In this document: positions 7,001-14,087 of the stretch, one piece after another | How the letters are laid out: each line of letters starts with the position of its first letter | Numbering within the stretch: position 1 is the stretch's first letter | Assembly: GCF_028280385.1 (NCBI RefSeq) | Contig: NZ_JANQLX010000014.1 | Location: forward strand, 1 to 64,000 | Source: Allomuricauda sp. | GTDB taxonomy: Bacteria > Bacteroidota > Bacteroidia > Flavobacteriales > Flavobacteriaceae | DNA: 64,000 nucleotides | Reading direction: 5' to 3' | The notes under the pieces: generated by a model | The model's input: only the letters and a program-made list of their open reading frames with translations | What the model was told of the DNA's origin: nothing | The model's database searches: none | Translations under genes and position numbers: made by a program

Positions 7001-8429
7001 CAAAGAATACAAGAAACTGCCAATGGCCCTTGATATCGAGGATGCCGTGATCTCGGTGACGATGAACGACACCCGGGCCCCCGATATCCTCTTCGAGACC
7101 ATCCGGACGGAAAGGGCATTCTACAGACCGGAGAACCAGCTGCTGTTCACTGCCATGTTCGAGCTCTATTCCAGGAGTGAGCCCATAGACCTGTTGACGG
7201 TGAGCGAAAAACTCCGCCAGATGAAAAAACTCGAGGCGGCGGGTGGGGACTTCCATCTCATCGCCCTGGCCCAAAAGGTCACTTCCTCCGCCCATATGGA
7301 GTACCACTGTCGGATCCTGCTGCAGAAATATCTCAAACGCTGCATCATCCAGATGAACAACCAGATAATCGGATTGGCCTTTGACGATTCCAACGATGTC
7401 TTCGATATCCTGGACTCCTACCAGAAACAGTTCGACCGTATCGTGGACATCACACAGAGGGGGCGCAGGACGGTCTCCTTTCCGGAGGCGCTGGAGAACC
7501 TCAAGCGCGAGGTGGAACGGCTCTCCGACAATTCGGAAGATGTGCCGCTTGTGGGCGTTACCACCGGTTTCAAGTCAACGGACAAGCACACCGGCGGTTA
7601 CCGCCCGGGGAACCTTGTGATACTCGCCGCGCGGCCCGGGATGGGAAAGACCAGTAAGGTACTGAAGACGGCCATCGGAAACCTTAAGCGCGGGGTGCCT
7701 GTCGGTATCATCAGTCTTGAGATGAGCATGGACGAACTGGCGGCAAGGCTGGTGGCCATAGATACCAGCTTCCATTTAAAGCAGCTGCGCAAGATAGGTT
7801 TCAAGAAACTAGAATATTTCAAGACATACGACTCCCACTCAAAGAGGATGTCGGCCTACCCGCTTTATGTGAACGACAGCGGGGTCGGTGACCTGACCGA
7901 GGTGGTGATCCAGGCAAAGGCATGGAAACGGTCGGAGAACATCGGACTGCTGATCATCGATTACCTCCAGCTGATGGGCGACAGGGAAATCACCTCGGGA
8001 AAACGCGAGCAGGTGATATCCGCCATAAGCAGAAGGCTCAAGCTGTTGGCCAAGGAACTGGAGATACCGATAATCGCGCTTTCCCAGCTTTCAAGGGAAG
8101 TAGAGCGCAGGGGAGGGAGCAAACGGCCGCACCTATCGGACCTTAGGGACTCGGGGGCCATAGAACAGGACGCAGATATCGTGGAGTTCATCTACAGGCC
8201 CGGTTACTACAAAGCGGACATGGACCCGAAGGACTACGGTGATGTGAACCAAAAACGGCTTGACCTGGGGGCCAATGTTGAGATAAACTATGCAAAGTTC
8301 CGAGGTGGGTCCACAAGGACCATCCTTATGAAATGGGTGGGCGACAAGACAAAGTTCCTTTGCGTGGACGACGAGAACGACACCGCAGAGTACATAGATG
8401 ATGAAAAAACGGTCTTCGATGCCGAATAG
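6990..8429 (+). CDS. dnaB: Replicative DNA helicase DnaB
   Basis: The 479-aa protein has a DnaB N-terminal helical domain (about 10-120), a linker, and a RecA-like C-terminal ATPase. Walker A is ARPGMGKTS (214-222), followed by an LLIIDYLQLM Walker B and a SQLSREVERR arginine-containing segment. It would form the hexameric helicase at the phage fork. It overlaps the initiator gene by 11 bp. The length is normal for phage DnaB. Confidence 0.96.
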   Translation: MKDNKEYKKLPMALDIEDAVISVTMNDTRAPDILFETIRTERAFYRPENQLLFTAMFELYSRSEPIDLLTVSEKLRQMKKLEAAGGDFHLIALAQKVTSSAHMEYHCRILLQKYLKRCIIQMNNQIIGLAFDDSNDVFDILDSYQKQFDRIVDITQRGRRTVSFPEALENLKREVERLSDNSEDVPLVGVTTGFKSTDKHTGGYRPGNLVILAARPGMGKTSKVLKTAIGNLKRGVPVGIISLEMSMDELAARLVAIDTSFHLKQLRKIGFKKLEYFKTYDSHSKRMSAYPLYVNDSGVGDLTEVVIQAKAWKRSENIGLLIIDYLQLMGDREITSGKREQVISAISRRLKLLAKELEIPIIALSQLSREVERRGGSKRPHLSDLRDSGAIEQDADIVEFIYRPGYYKADMDPKDYGDVNQKRLDLGANVEINYAKFRGGSTRTILMKWVGDKTKFLCVDDENDTAEYIDDEKTVFDAE

Positions 8430-8739
8430 ACCGAAAAAAAAGAAACGCCCGTGGAGGGACGAAAGGAAACCGTTCCAGAGAAGGGCAAAGGACAACCAGG
8501 GTTTTTACAACTCCGCCAGATGGAGAAAGGTGGCCAGGGCGCACAAGGCGAGGAACCCCTTCTGCGTGAAATGCCTGGCCGAGGGAAAGGTAACGGCGGT
8601 GGAGTTCACCGACCACATCAAGAGGATCGAGGACGGGGGGAAAAAATACGCGGATTCGAACCTGCAGTCGCTCTGCAAGTTCCACCACAACCAGAAATCG
8701 GGCCGTGAGGCCCACGGATATAGGGAAAACAACAATTAA
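8398..8739 (+). CDS. HNH endonuclease
   Basis: The 113-aa basic protein has an N-terminal Lys/Arg-rich tail and an HNH domain: FCVKC (zinc knuckle), FTDHI (catalytic His region), then SLCKFHHNQKS. Many tailed phages need an HNH protein beside the terminase for cohesive-end cleavage. Here it sits in the replication module, 4.9 kb before terS. It overlaps dnaB by 32 bp from ATG 8398; starts at 8401 or 8419 are also possible. Confidence 0.85.
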   Translation: MMKKRSSMPNRPKKKKRPWRDERKPFQRRAKDNQGFYNSARWRKVARAHKARNPFCVKCLAEGKVTAVEFTDHIKRIEDGGKKYADSNLQSLCKFHHNQKSGREAHGYRENNN

Positions 8740-8750
8740 TAATAGAGAAC

Positions 8751-10421
8751 ATGGACAATTCAGAACTAAAGGTGATCGAACTAGAAGAGATCGCCGTTTC
8801 AAAGACGAACCCCAGGAAGACCTTCGACGAGGGTGCCATGCGGGAACTAGAGGAATCGGTGCGTCAGCACGGGGTGCTCCAGCCGATATTGGTAAGGTCC
8901 CTGGTGCCTGCAGGGAAAAAATCGAAACCATTTGAGCTGGTATGCGGTGAGCGCCGTTACCGCGCAGCCAAGGCGGCCGGGCTAAAGGAAATCCCGTGCA
9001 ACATCAGGATGCTCACGGACGATGAGGCCTTTGAGCTGCAGATCATCGAGAACCTGGAGCGCAAGGACGTGCACCCCTTGGAGGAGGCGCACGCATTCAA
9101 AAGGATGCTGGACTCCGGAAGGTATACCTTGGAAGATATTGCCGGTAAGGTGGTCAAATCTGTGACCTATGTGGTCCAGCGAATGAAGTTCAACGACCTC
9201 ATTGAAGAAGTGGCGGCCGATTTTATGAAGGGGCACTTAGGTGTGGGCCATGCCATCCTTTTGGCAAGGTTGGAGGCCCATGACCAAATAGAGCATTACA
9301 AAGAGGCCCGTTCCGGTTGGAAATCCGACCCGGACAATCCCTCCTATGGAACGGTGAGGGAACTGCGCTATGAGATAGAGGACGGGACCATTGAGCTTGG
9401 GGACGTTCCATTTTCACTGGATGATGTGGAACTGGTCAAGGAAGCGGGTCCCTGCAGCAAATGTATGAAAAGGACCTCCTGCAACCCTGTACTGTTTTCC
9501 GATATGCAGGAATCAGACCGGTGCATGGACAGTAGGTGTTACGACAAAAAAGAGCTGGCCCATATCGAAAGGGAATCCTCAAAGATCATTGACCAGGCAT
9601 TGAAAATTGCCCTGGTGACCGATTGGAGCGGTACAGTACCACCCGATGTTGCCAAAATGTGCAAGGAAAACAAGATCGCCCTTTTGAAGAACTATGACGA
9701 CTACAACCTAAGTGAACGCAATGGATGGCCCATGGTAAAGGCCTTCAACGTTAGTGAGGGCAAGTATATGGATATCTATGTCAAGCCCGATAAGGTGGCG
9801 GCTTCCACTTCTGCCTCAGACCCAGGTTTTGAAGTCAAGAACGAAATAGCCAAATTGGAACAAAGGGCGGCCCGCGCCCTGGAGCTCGACGGGGAAAAGG
9901 TCTGGAACACGGTCAGAAATTGGGGCGATGGCAAGATCGGGATAACCCTGCAGGGCCTTGATGAAGACCCTGGTGAAAAGTATACCCGCAACAATGGACC
10001 ATTGTCCAAGACAGAAAAGATGGCCCTGTTGGCGGCGCTCAAGAACACAACTTATCAGATGGGAAGCAGGTTCGAATACCTGAAGGACCTAACGGTCAAG
10101 AACGTGAACAACGATGAACCATCGGAAGAACTGATCAACCAGGCATTGCGGTTCTTTATCAATTACCAACTGAACGTTTCCTATGGCTCACACCTGCATT
10201 CACCTGGAAACGCTGCCCTTTACAACGTGTTCAAGGAATACTACCCTGCAGAGGTGGACGGTATCGAGGTCCATTTTGAAAAGCTAAAACAGAAAAGGGT
10301 CGAGCGCACCGGTGATCGACTGAGTAAACTCAGGGCCGAGCTCAAGGAACTGGAGCCGAAGAAACCGGCCAAGCGTAGCACACCAAAGAAGAAAACCGAA
10401 AAAGCAGTGGCAAATGGATAG
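8751..10421 (+). CDS. ParB/RepB/Spo0J-family protein, long version
   Basis: The 556-aa protein opens with a ParB N-terminal domain: SKTNPRKTF, then ELVCGERRYRAAKAAG (CTP-binding motif region) and IENLERKDVHPLEEA. A helix-turn-helix region follows (about 115-150). The long remainder has a Cys cluster (CSKCMKRTSC, about 235-245) that could bind zinc, and a Lys-rich end. Chromosomal ParB is about 300 aa, so the extra 250 residues are notable. No parA is present, so a role in plasmid-style partition is doubtful. A role in replication or transcription control is possible. Confidence 0.85.
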   Translation: MDNSELKVIELEEIAVSKTNPRKTFDEGAMRELEESVRQHGVLQPILVRSLVPAGKKSKPFELVCGERRYRAAKAAGLKEIPCNIRMLTDDEAFELQIIENLERKDVHPLEEAHAFKRMLDSGRYTLEDIAGKVVKSVTYVVQRMKFNDLIEEVAADFMKGHLGVGHAILLARLEAHDQIEHYKEARSGWKSDPDNPSYGTVRELRYEIEDGTIELGDVPFSLDDVELVKEAGPCSKCMKRTSCNPVLFSDMQESDRCMDSRCYDKKELAHIERESSKIIDQALKIALVTDWSGTVPPDVAKMCKENKIALLKNYDDYNLSERNGWPMVKAFNVSEGKYMDIYVKPDKVAASTSASDPGFEVKNEIAKLEQRAARALELDGEKVWNTVRNWGDGKIGITLQGLDEDPGEKYTRNNGPLSKTEKMALLAALKNTTYQMGSRFEYLKDLTVKNVNNDEPSEELINQALRFFINYQLNVSYGSHLHSPGNAALYNVFKEYYPAEVDGIEVHFEKLKQKRVERTGDRLSKLRAELKELEPKKPAKRSTPKKKTEKAVANG

Positions 10422-11151
10422 CACGCCGGAAATATACAGGAGCACGGACTATGAAAGGTTCCACCTGATCAACGGGAACAGGAACATAGTCCCAAAAAAG
10501 GTAGAGAAGATCGTGGGCGATGTGGAGAAGGGGCTGGACCTCTTCCCCTTCTGCCCCATCATCGTATGTGAGGTCGATGGAAAACTGAACATCATCGATG
10601 GCCAGCACCGCTTTAAGGCTTCCAGGGAACTAAAGAAGCCCATTTATTACGTAGTGGCCGAGAACATCTCCATTAGGGACATAGCCAGGATGAACAACAA
10701 CACCGACAAGTGGAAGTTCAACGATTTCATGGACTGCTATATCAAACTGGGAATGGGGGACTATGTGGTCCTAAGGGACTTCATAAGGAAGTACCGGGTC
10801 AACCACGCGCCCGCCCTCGCACTTTTGGCCAATGGAAGTGCCGTCACAGCAAAAGGGGTTTCCGAGAAGTTCAAGGACGGTGAGTTCAAGGTGAACCACC
10901 TAGAAAGGGCCACCGAGGTCATGGACCTTACGATCAAGCTGTTCGACAGGTACAAGTTCTGCCGGGACAGGAACCTTATAGAGGCGGTTTCCCGCTTGAT
11001 GGGCAAGGACCTTTGGGAACTGGACCGCATGGAGGAGAAACTTACAAAGCATCCGGGAATGATGGACCAGTGCACCAGTTACAAGACCTATATCATGCTC
11101 ATTGAGCAGATATACAATATGAGTGCCCAGCACAGGAAAATAATCTATTAA
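10414..11151 (+). CDS. ParB-fold protein with DGQHR motif
   Basis: The 245-aa protein carries an N-terminal ParB/sulfiredoxin-like domain with IIDGQHRFKASRELKKP (about 55-71), the DGxHR signature. The remaining helical part has no recognised family. It overlaps the larger ParB-like gene by 8 bp, so two ParB-fold proteins are co-translated. The DGR target genes start 9 bp downstream, apparently in the same transcript. Confidence 0.75.
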   Translation: MDSTPEIYRSTDYERFHLINGNRNIVPKKVEKIVGDVEKGLDLFPFCPIIVCEVDGKLNIIDGQHRFKASRELKKPIYYVVAENISIRDIARMNNNTDKWKFNDFMDCYIKLGMGDYVVLRDFIRKYRVNHAPALALLANGSAVTAKGVSEKFKDGEFKVNHLERATEVMDLTIKLFDRYKFCRDRNLIEAVSRLMGKDLWELDRMEEKLTKHPGMMDQCTSYKTYIMLIEQIYNMSAQHRKIIY

Positions 11152-11160
11152 ATAAACGAA

Positions 11161-11634
11161 ATGGAAACATTGAAAATTAGTAAAGATGCCGCTATCACGG
11201 CACACAAAAAGGCAAAGAATTCCGGAAAACGGCTTCTTGAGGACCTTTTCGGGGAAAACACCTTCATCAACAATATCAAAGATAGGATAAGGTCATGGGA
11301 AGATGTGCTGGAGTATCATTCAAAAGACCCTAAAACTTTTATTGATGGATGTTTGGGGCTTTCGGATGATGAGATGGCCTATAGAAAAGTTAAGCTCATT
11401 GCAGCGGCCCTCAACGAGGGGTGGCAACCGGATTGGACTGATTCGAGTCAATACAAATATTATCCATGGTTCGATATGGGCGGTTCCTCGGGTTCCGGGT
11501 TTGCGTACGACGGCTACGATGACTGGAATTCGGATTCGGATTGCGGCTCCCGCCTTTGCTACAAGAGCAGGGAATTGGCCGAATACGCAGGAAAACAGTT
11601 CACTGATATCTACAAAGAATTTTTAACACTATAG
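11161..11634 (+). CDS. DGR target protein 1 (variable protein)
   Basis: This is a 157-aa soluble protein. Residues 1-75 are helical and differ from the second target. From about residue 80 the two align: a LNEGWxPDW motif, then PWFDMGG, the variable segment (about 107-133), and a conserved end SRELAEYAGKQF. The variable repeat is in frame, and its template supplies AAY, TAY and GAY codons, which cannot become ochre or amber stops by changes at A in the first two positions. VR1 residues at the diversified sites are mostly Asp. The fold is not recognisably a C-type lectin. Similar small proteins occur in Bacteroidota phages, with unknown function. It is co-directional with target 2 and the reverse transcriptase. 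Confidence 0.85.
   Translation: METLKISKDAAITAHKKAKNSGKRLLEDLFGENTFINNIKDRIRSWEDVLEYHSKDPKTFIDGCLGLSDDEMAYRKVKLIAAALNEGWQPDWTDSSQYKYYPWFDMGGSSGSGFAYDGYDDWNSDSDCGSRLCYKSRELAEYAGKQFTDIYKEFLTL
11480..11559 (+). repeat. DGR variable repeat VR1
   Basis: The 80-bp segment aligns without gaps to the template repeat at 12042-12121. It differs at 10 positions, all of them adenines in the template (9 A to G, 1 A to T); the 61 non-A positions are identical. A hairpin CTTTGCT/AGCAGGG (11554-11560 with 11566-11572, two G-T pairs, loop acaag) overlaps and follows its end, a position comparable to the hairpin near IMH of the Bordetella phage DGR. Confidence 0.95.
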
Positions 11635-11644
11635 ATTTTAAACA

Positions 11645-12013
11645 ATGGAGAACATTAAAACATTCAAAGATGCCTGTAAGGTGTTGGGCTTGGACAGCGA
11701 TAAGGTGTTGCCCGATTTTGGACCTTTCCCGGAAAAGCATCGGAAGGCCATAGAGGCCCATGCTAAACTTGTGATCATTGCAGAGGCCTTAAACGATGGT
11801 TGGGTGCCTGATTGGGGAAATTATGACCAATGGAAGTATGAGCCTTGGTTCGATATGGGCGGTTCCTCGGGTTCCGGGTTTGCGTGCTGCGTCTGCGATG
11901 GCTGGCATTCGGGTTCGACTTGCGGCTCCCGCCTTTGCTACAAGAGCAGGGAATTGGCCGAATACGCAGGAAAACAGTTCATTGAATTGTACAGGCATTA
12001 TTTACTGATTTAA
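11645..12013 (+). CDS. DGR target protein 2 (variable protein)
   Basis: The 122-aa paralogue of target 1 lies 10 bp downstream. It has a shorter N-terminal part, then LNDGWVPDW, PWFDMGG, the variable segment (about 72-98) and SRELAEYAGKQF near the C-terminus. Its diversified sites read C, C, V, C, D, G, H, G and T, against Y, D, G, Y, D, D, N, D and D in target 1. The 43 bp after VR2 are identical to those after VR1, while the 5' halves of the genes have diverged. This suggests conservation by homing or gene conversion. The function is unknown. Confidence 0.85.
   Translation: MENIKTFKDACKVLGLDSDKVLPDFGPFPEKHRKAIEAHAKLVIIAEALNDGWVPDWGNYDQWKYEPWFDMGGSSGSGFACCVCDGWHSGSTCGSRLCYKSRELAEYAGKQFIELYRHYLLI
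11859..11938 (+). repeat. DGR variable repeat VR2
   Basis: The 80-bp ungapped alignment with the template repeat has 16 differences, all at the 19 template adenines (11 A to G, 3 A to T, 2 A to C) and none at the other 61 bases. It differs from VR1 at 10 sites, again only at template-A positions. The same hairpin as in VR1 follows. Confidence 0.95.
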
Positions 12014-12041
12014 TATTAACGGGTGGCGCGATGCTATGGTT

Positions 12042-12121
12042 GCGGTTCCTCAGGTTCCAGGTTTGCGTACAACGACTACGATAACTGGAATTCGAATTCG
12101 AATTGCAGCTCCCACCTATGC
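12042..12121 (+). repeat. DGR template repeat (TR)
   Basis: This non-coding 80-bp repeat lies between target 2 and the reverse transcriptase. It has 19 adenines. Read in the frame of the targets it encodes Y, N, D, Y, D, N, W, N, S, N, S, N, C at the variable core, with AAC/AAT codons at the most changed sites. Homology breaks at the 3' side where TR reads aaaagagatt and the VRs read tacaagagca, the expected place for the IMH*/IMH difference. The TR RNA would be the substrate for mutagenic reverse transcription. Confidence 0.93.
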
Positions 12122-12229
12122 AAAAGAGATTACTTGGCATTGCGGACCTTGCCAACATGGCAAAAGACAACTAAACTTAAAAGGGCGTTGGTACCAAAAA
12201 TGGGAATGCGACCTTTTTAAAGCAAAGGC

Positions 12230-13192
12230 ATGAAACGGATAGGAAACATATTTGAAAAGATTGTAAGTATCGAAAACCTAAGGTTGGCGGATGCAAACGC
12301 GCAAAAGGGAAAATCAAACCAATACGGGGTATTGCTACACAACAAAAACCGTGAGACCAACATCCTTGCTTTGCATACTTGTTTGAAGGACAAGCTATAC
12401 TGCACATCCAAATATGATGTTTTCACTGTTTATGAGCCAAAGGAGCGAACAGTGTACAGATTGCCCTATTATCCGGACAGGATCACCCATCATGCGATAA
12501 TGAACATTTTGGAGCCAATTTTTGTCGACACTTTTACTGCTGATACATATAGCTGTATCAAGGGTCGGGGCATACATGCTGCTGCCAATGCGGTGAAGAT
12601 AGCGCTTAAGGACAAGGCTGGGACCATGTACTGTTTGAAACTTGATATTACCAAATTCTACCCCAGTGTCGACCATAGAACATTAAAGAGGCTTCTCAGG
12701 AAAAAGATTAAGGACGATGATGTCCTTTGGTTGTTGGACGAGATTATTGAAAGCGCGCCAGGGCTTCCTATCGGTAACTATCTCAGTCAGTATCTTGCAA
12801 ACTTCTATTTGACCTATTTTGACCATTGGCTGAAAGAGCAAAAGCGGGTTAAATACTATTTTCGTTATGCCGATGACCTGGTGATACTGGCCCCGGACAA
12901 ACCATATCTACATGGTTTGTTGTCGGAAATCAAATCCTATTTGGCCAAGGAGCTGAAGCTTTGCGTCAAGGGTAACTACCAAGTTTTCCCAGTTGAGAAG
13001 CGAGGAATTGATTTCGTTGGCTACAAATTTTACCACAGCCATACCTTGCTTCGTAAAGGGATAAAACAGCGTTTTGCAAGAATGCTAAAAAACAACCCCA
13101 ACAAAGCTTCCATCGATAGTTATTTGGGATGGGCAAAGCACTGCGACTCAAACAACCTTTTAAAAACACTTTTACCAAATGAAACAGTTTAA
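12230..13192 (+). CDS. DGR reverse transcriptase
   Basis: The 320-aa enzyme has the RT motifs LDITKFYPS (catalytic Asp, about 138-146), GLPIGNYLSQ (about 178-187) and FRYADDLVIL (YADD, about 213-216), followed by a short thumb with FVGYKF. The IGxxxSQ motif in RT domain 4 distinguishes DGR enzymes from group II intron RTs. No maturase or endonuclease domain is present. Length is normal for the class. It should copy TR RNA with adenine-specific errors into cDNA that replaces VR1 or VR2. It starts about 110 bp after TR and overlaps the next gene by 14 bp. Confidence 0.95.
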   Translation: MKRIGNIFEKIVSIENLRLADANAQKGKSNQYGVLLHNKNRETNILALHTCLKDKLYCTSKYDVFTVYEPKERTVYRLPYYPDRITHHAIMNILEPIFVDTFTADTYSCIKGRGIHAAANAVKIALKDKAGTMYCLKLDITKFYPSVDHRTLKRLLRKKIKDDDVLWLLDEIIESAPGLPIGNYLSQYLANFYLTYFDHWLKEQKRVKYYFRYADDLVILAPDKPYLHGLLSEIKSYLAKELKLCVKGNYQVFPVEKRGIDFVGYKFYHSHTLLRKGIKQRFARMLKNNPNKASIDSYLGWAKHCDSNNLLKTLLPNETV

Positions 13193-13475
13193 GGACTTTA
13201 ATATAAGGCCGAATATCACGTCGTTTGTAGGCGATAAGATTAAAATAGATAGGGTTTTGAACCGCGAGATCATTGTAACAAACTATAAGGTCGAGCCAAG
13301 CAAACACCATGAGAACACGCAATGTTTGCATTTGGAGTTCCAGATGAACGGCAACCATCACGTCCTTTTTACGAGCGGGACCATACTGATACAGATGATC
13401 GAGAAGGTCCCGAAAGGGGATTTTCCCTTCAGGACCACGATAGTAAAGGAAAACGAACATTTTGAATTTACATGA
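13179..13475 (+). CDS. DGR-linked small protein, possible accessory factor
   Basis: The 98-aa protein overlaps the RT gene by 14 bp, so translational coupling is likely. It begins MKQFKDFNIRPNITSFVGDK and alternates beta-rich stretches (IVTNYKVE, CLHLEFQMNG, HVLFTSGTIL), ending in VPKGDFPFRTTIVKEN. It does not look like the helical-bundle Avd protein. The pattern could be a small OB-type nucleic-acid-binding fold, but this is a guess from secondary structure. Position makes it the best candidate for an RT partner. Confidence 0.6.
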   Translation: MKQFKDFNIRPNITSFVGDKIKIDRVLNREIIVTNYKVEPSKHHENTQCLHLEFQMNGNHHVLFTSGTILIQMIEKVPKGDFPFRTTIVKENEHFEFT

Positions 13476-13613
13476 ATTATAGAATTTGTTGAACCTTTCC
13501 CCGAATAGGGTATGGGGTCAAAACATCTAAAGAACGATAATAGAAACATCGCCACCCAGTCGAATTTTTACTGCGTGCAGTTTTTTGGAGGGGGGGGGTT
13601 AAGCACATAGGTT

Positions 13614-14087
13614 ATGGATATAGCACATAAGAACAAAGAGGGCGTCGTATCGATCGCCCCGGAGAACAAGGAGCTCTATGATGTCCTGGAAAAACTTCCG
13701 CGCCCTAAAAAGGATATGAAGCTGACCAAGGAACAAAAACGATGGTGGACCTGGTTCGGGGTAGAATTTTTGAAAACGAAACAGCTTTCCGAACTGGACC
13801 TTGTCCATCTCCAGAAAGCAGCCTTTTGGATGGACCTTAGAAGCCAGGCCTATGAAATCATAACGGAAAAGGGCTACAAAGGGGGCGTAGTGCAGACCTA
13901 TTCTACCGGTGCCCAGCAAATATCGCCGCACTTGACAGTGGTCGAAAAGGCGGACAAGGCGCTGGACGATATCTCCGCCCATTTCGGACTTTCCATCAAG
14001 GATCGCCATAGACTCAAAAAAACCGAAAAGATTGACCCGGGCCAACTGGACCTGTTCGAAGCCTACATGAAAAAAAAAGCTAATTGA
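13614..14087 (+). CDS. terS: Terminase small subunit (P27-like)
   Basis: The 157-aa protein has KLTKEQKRWWTWFG, then helical segments, and ends with a QLDLFEAYMKKK region, resembling P27-family small terminases. It would recognise the packaging site and recruit the large subunit. It overlaps terL by 4 bp. An unusual run of nine G (13590-13598) precedes the start and may act as a strong ribosome-binding or structural element. Confidence 0.8.
   Translation: MDIAHKNKEGVVSIAPENKELYDVLEKLPRPKKDMKLTKEQKRWWTWFGVEFLKTKQLSELDLVHLQKAAFWMDLRSQAYEIITEKGYKGGVVQTYSTGAQQISPHLTVVEKADKALDDISAHFGLSIKDRHRLKKTEKIDPGQLDLFEAYMKKKAN

Noticed and set aside
12023..12233. Two short overlapping frames over the DGR template region
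   Set aside because: They read through TR in frames unrelated to the targets and have biased composition. TR is non-coding.
12230..13192. Reverse transcriptase as a group II intron or retron
   Set aside because: There is no maturase or intron structure, no msr/msd-like RNA, and the IGxxxSQ motif with TR/VR repeats identifies a DGR.
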